Source of the DNA: Lachnospiraceae bacterium
GTDB taxonomy: Bacteria; Bacillota; Clostridia; Lachnospirales; Lachnospiraceae
Length of the DNA: 8,111 nt
Reading direction: 5' to 3'
Assembly (NCBI GenBank): GCA_009774585.1
Contig: VSOA01000169.1
Span: forward strand, 1 to 8,111
A model generated the notes under the pieces. That model had not been told where the DNA came from. It did no database searches and saw only the letters and a list, made by a program, of their open reading frames with translations. Below are positions 6,290-8,111 of this stretch, piece after piece. Position numbers and translations under genes: made by a program. Position 1 is the first letter of the stretch, and the number at the start of each line of letters is the position of its first letter.

Positions 6290-8111
6290 TTAATCTCTGA
6301 TCCGCTCTACAATACTCTTCTTTTGCAGATTCTTATACGCCGCCACCGGCGCCAATACCGCCACCAGCGCAAGGATTGGAATCATGATCACAAACGACCA
6401 GATCTGAAACCGGTACTCAAAGAACAAAATCATATGATTCAATGCATTTACAATCAGATAGGATAAGGCGCTCCCCACCACCAGACTGATGCTTCCTGCA
6501 ATTACAATGTATGCGCCTCCTTCGCAAACCAACGTCCTGCGTAACTGCTCCTCTGTCATACCAATGCTCTGCAGCATGGCAAACTCGCGCTTTCTGGAAA
6601 GAATCCCTGTTATGATGGCATTGACGAAGTTCAGACTTCCGATGAATGCAGTCACGGCGGCTAGGGATACGCCGACGGCGGCAATAACCGTCACCATATT
6701 ATCAAACTCTTTGCGCAAATTCTCCTTCGTCAGATATCCCACTGTCGAGTGACTGTCCGCGTATGATTTGACTGCCGCCTCAAAAGCCGCCTGTTCCTCG
6801 TCGGCTACCTCATAAGATACCATAAACTTCTGCCAGCACAACGCGGCTTCCTCACTGTTCTCATACCCTGCCGTCTCTTCTTCCATCTCCGTAAAGGGTA
6901 GTACCACATCACAGCCATTGCTCGTATGTCTTTGAAGATCCATGCAGGATGGAATATCGACAATTGCCATAACTTCGTACTCTTTTCCCTCCAGATTCTC
7001 GTATATCACGTCAATCGTCTCGCCCGATTCATTTGTAATCTCACGAAACGTCGAATTCTCAGTGTACATTTCCAACGTCACCGTATCTCCCGGGTGATAG
7101 ACATGTTCCTCCGGCAGCAGCCAGTCAGCTCCGAGAATCCGTGTCAGCAGCACATAATTGCCTGACCGGAATTTCTCTATGTCCAGAGTTCCCTCCAACA
7201 CCTGCAGTTCTGACAACAGTCCCTCACTATAGCTATAGCAGAAACCTTGCATAGACATTTCTCCCCGCAGCAGTTTATCAACATTTGCCACGCTGTATTT
7301 ATCCCGTCTCAGTTTTCCCTCCGCATCCAGTTTCCGAAGCTGTTCCTGCGCTTGTTCATCCACCTGCAGCGTGGTGCGCCAACAGCGGTTCCACATTTCC
7401 TGACGATTCTCAATTCCTGCCTGCGCATCCGCCAGCGCCAGATATTCCGGCGCGATTTCGATATCACCGCCGCTCGACGAAGAGGACGTAAGGTTGATAT
7501 TTCCCAGCAGGAAATCTCCCGTGATCCTCTGCTCTATAAACTGTTCAATTCTGAAACTTCCCACCGCAGTCATAATGATTGACAACAGAATCATACTGAA
7601 TGAGATTGCCGTTATGACAACGAATGTAGTACGCTTATTTCTTCCGAGATTGGACAGCGCCATGGAAACCGCGCTAAATCTTTTACGCGTGGCGCGTCGC
7701 TTCTTCTTTCTGCCCGCCGCTTTGCCCTGCAGACCTGCTTCCGTATATTTGACCGCTTCGATCGGAGATATGCTTCCCGCGATCTTAGCCGGTTTACGGC
7801 TGCTCAAAAGGACCGTCAATGCTGAGAAAACAGCGCTGAACACTAAAATCCACGGATGAAACCGCAAAGTATTGTCCGCACCGTTATAATCTGAAAGACT
7901 AAGTACAAATGGCAGCGCCCACTTACCGATACCATATCCAACCGCCAGTCCGAGCGGAATACCGATGACTGACAGCAGTATCACCTGTCGTCTCACCAGC
8001 CTGCGGATCTGTCTTGTCGTCGTCCCGATCGTTTTAAGCAGTCCGTAAAATTGAATATCACTGATAACGGAAATCTGAAAAATATTATAGATAATCAGAT
8101 ACCCCGTAATC
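6290..8111 (-). CDS. FtsX/MacB-type ABC transporter permease (5' end outside window)
   Basis: The last 606 residues of an integral-membrane permease. The frame is open at base 8111 and reads through the GTG at 7996, so that GTG is not the start. This family works with a cytoplasmic ATPase to move or sense lipids, peptides or antimicrobials; the ATPase is not in the window. Visible order: an FtsX core (1-66) with YGLLKTIGTT and RRQVILL, a membrane segment (85-104), the SISPIEAVKYTE linker, a Lys/Arg-rich cytoplasmic stretch, and a segment from the TTFVVITAISFSMILL region (162-186). An extracellular domain of about 280 residues with a SSSSSGG run follows, then a second FtsX core with three membrane segments (about 472-503, 532-556, 568-592) and SRKREFAMLQSIGM (505-518). 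The end, SIVERIRD, is typical. Two FtsX cores fit the large peptide-exporter/bacitracin-type permeases rather than cell-division FtsX. The substrate cannot be assigned. Confidence 0.92.
   Translation of the reverse strand, partial: ITGYLIIYNIFQISVISDIQFYGLLKTIGTTTRQIRRLVRRQVILLSVIGIPLGLAVGYGIGKWALPFVLSLSDYNGADNTLRFHPWILVFSAVFSALTVLLSSRKPAKIAGSISPIEAVKYTEAGLQGKAAGRKKKRRATRKRFSAVSMALSNLGRNKRTTFVVITAISFSMILLSIIMTAVGSFRIEQFIEQRITGDFLLGNINLTSSSSSGGDIEIAPEYLALADAQAGIENRQEMWNRCWRTTLQVDEQAQEQLRKLDAEGKLRRDKYSVANVDKLLRGEMSMQGFCYSYSEGLLSELQVLEGTLDIEKFRSGNYVLLTRILGADWLLPEEHVYHPGDTVTLEMYTENSTFREITNESGETIDVIYENLEGKEYEVMAIVDIPSCMDLQRHTSNGCDVVLPFTEMEEETAGYENSEEAALCWQKFMVSYEVADEEQAAFEAAVKSYADSHSTVGYLTKENLRKEFDNMVTVIAAVGVSLAAVTAFIGSLNFVNAIITGILSRKREFAMLQSIGMTEEQLRRTLVCEGGAYIVIAGSISLVVGSALSYLIVNALNHMILFFEYRFQIWSFVIMIPILALVAVLAPVAAYKNLQKKSIVERIRD

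Noticed and set aside
7994..7996. GTG at 7996 as the start of the permease
   Set aside because: The same frame continues upstream to the window edge and encodes typical FtsX core sequence (YGLLKTIGTT), so the true start is outside the window.

Overview
The window reads as a piece of a Firmicutes chromosome, most likely a Lachnospiraceae-type gut clostridium. This rests on protein style (Clostridia-like CobS, GH26 and lipoprotein sequences), moderate G+C, and AGGAGG-like Shine-Dalgarno sites. It is an inference from reading, not from a search. Every convincing gene lies on the minus strand, so transcription runs from high to low coordinates. The plus-strand open frames are shadows.

In transcription order: (1) 8111-6290 is the 3' part of an FtsX/MacB-type ABC transporter permease whose start is outside the window. 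It is closed by a strong intrinsic terminator at 6285-6244, starting five bases after its stop codon. (2) A short regulatory gap (6243-6132) holds a good sigma-70/A-like promoter. It leads into a 767-residue lipoprotein (6131-3828) with a lipobox, a long unrecognised N-terminal region and a C-terminal half carrying two DxDxDGxxEL-type calcium-loop motifs. (3) After a 76-bp gap with only a weak promoter candidate comes a tight three-gene run. It comprises a cytoplasmic GH26 glycoside hydrolase (3751-2768), a CobS-family cobalamin synthase (2755-1970) whose ribosome binding site overlaps the GH26 stop codon, and an EF-G/Tet(M)-like ribosome-binding GTPase (1937 to beyond base 1).

The last three genes have no obvious common pathway: glycan hydrolysis, the last step of cobamide assembly, and translation-factor GTPase. 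Two of them differ from their textbook relatives at informative positions. The CobS has lost most of the acidic residues of its first conserved motif. The Tet(M)-like protein lacks the loop residues that Tet(M) uses to displace tetracycline and carries a C-terminal extension beyond the 639 residues of Tet(M). No RNA genes, mobile elements, CRISPR arrays or long repeats were seen. No clearly new multi-gene system is visible. The most interesting leads are the divergent CobS, the extended GTPase and the unusual grouping of these genes with GH26.
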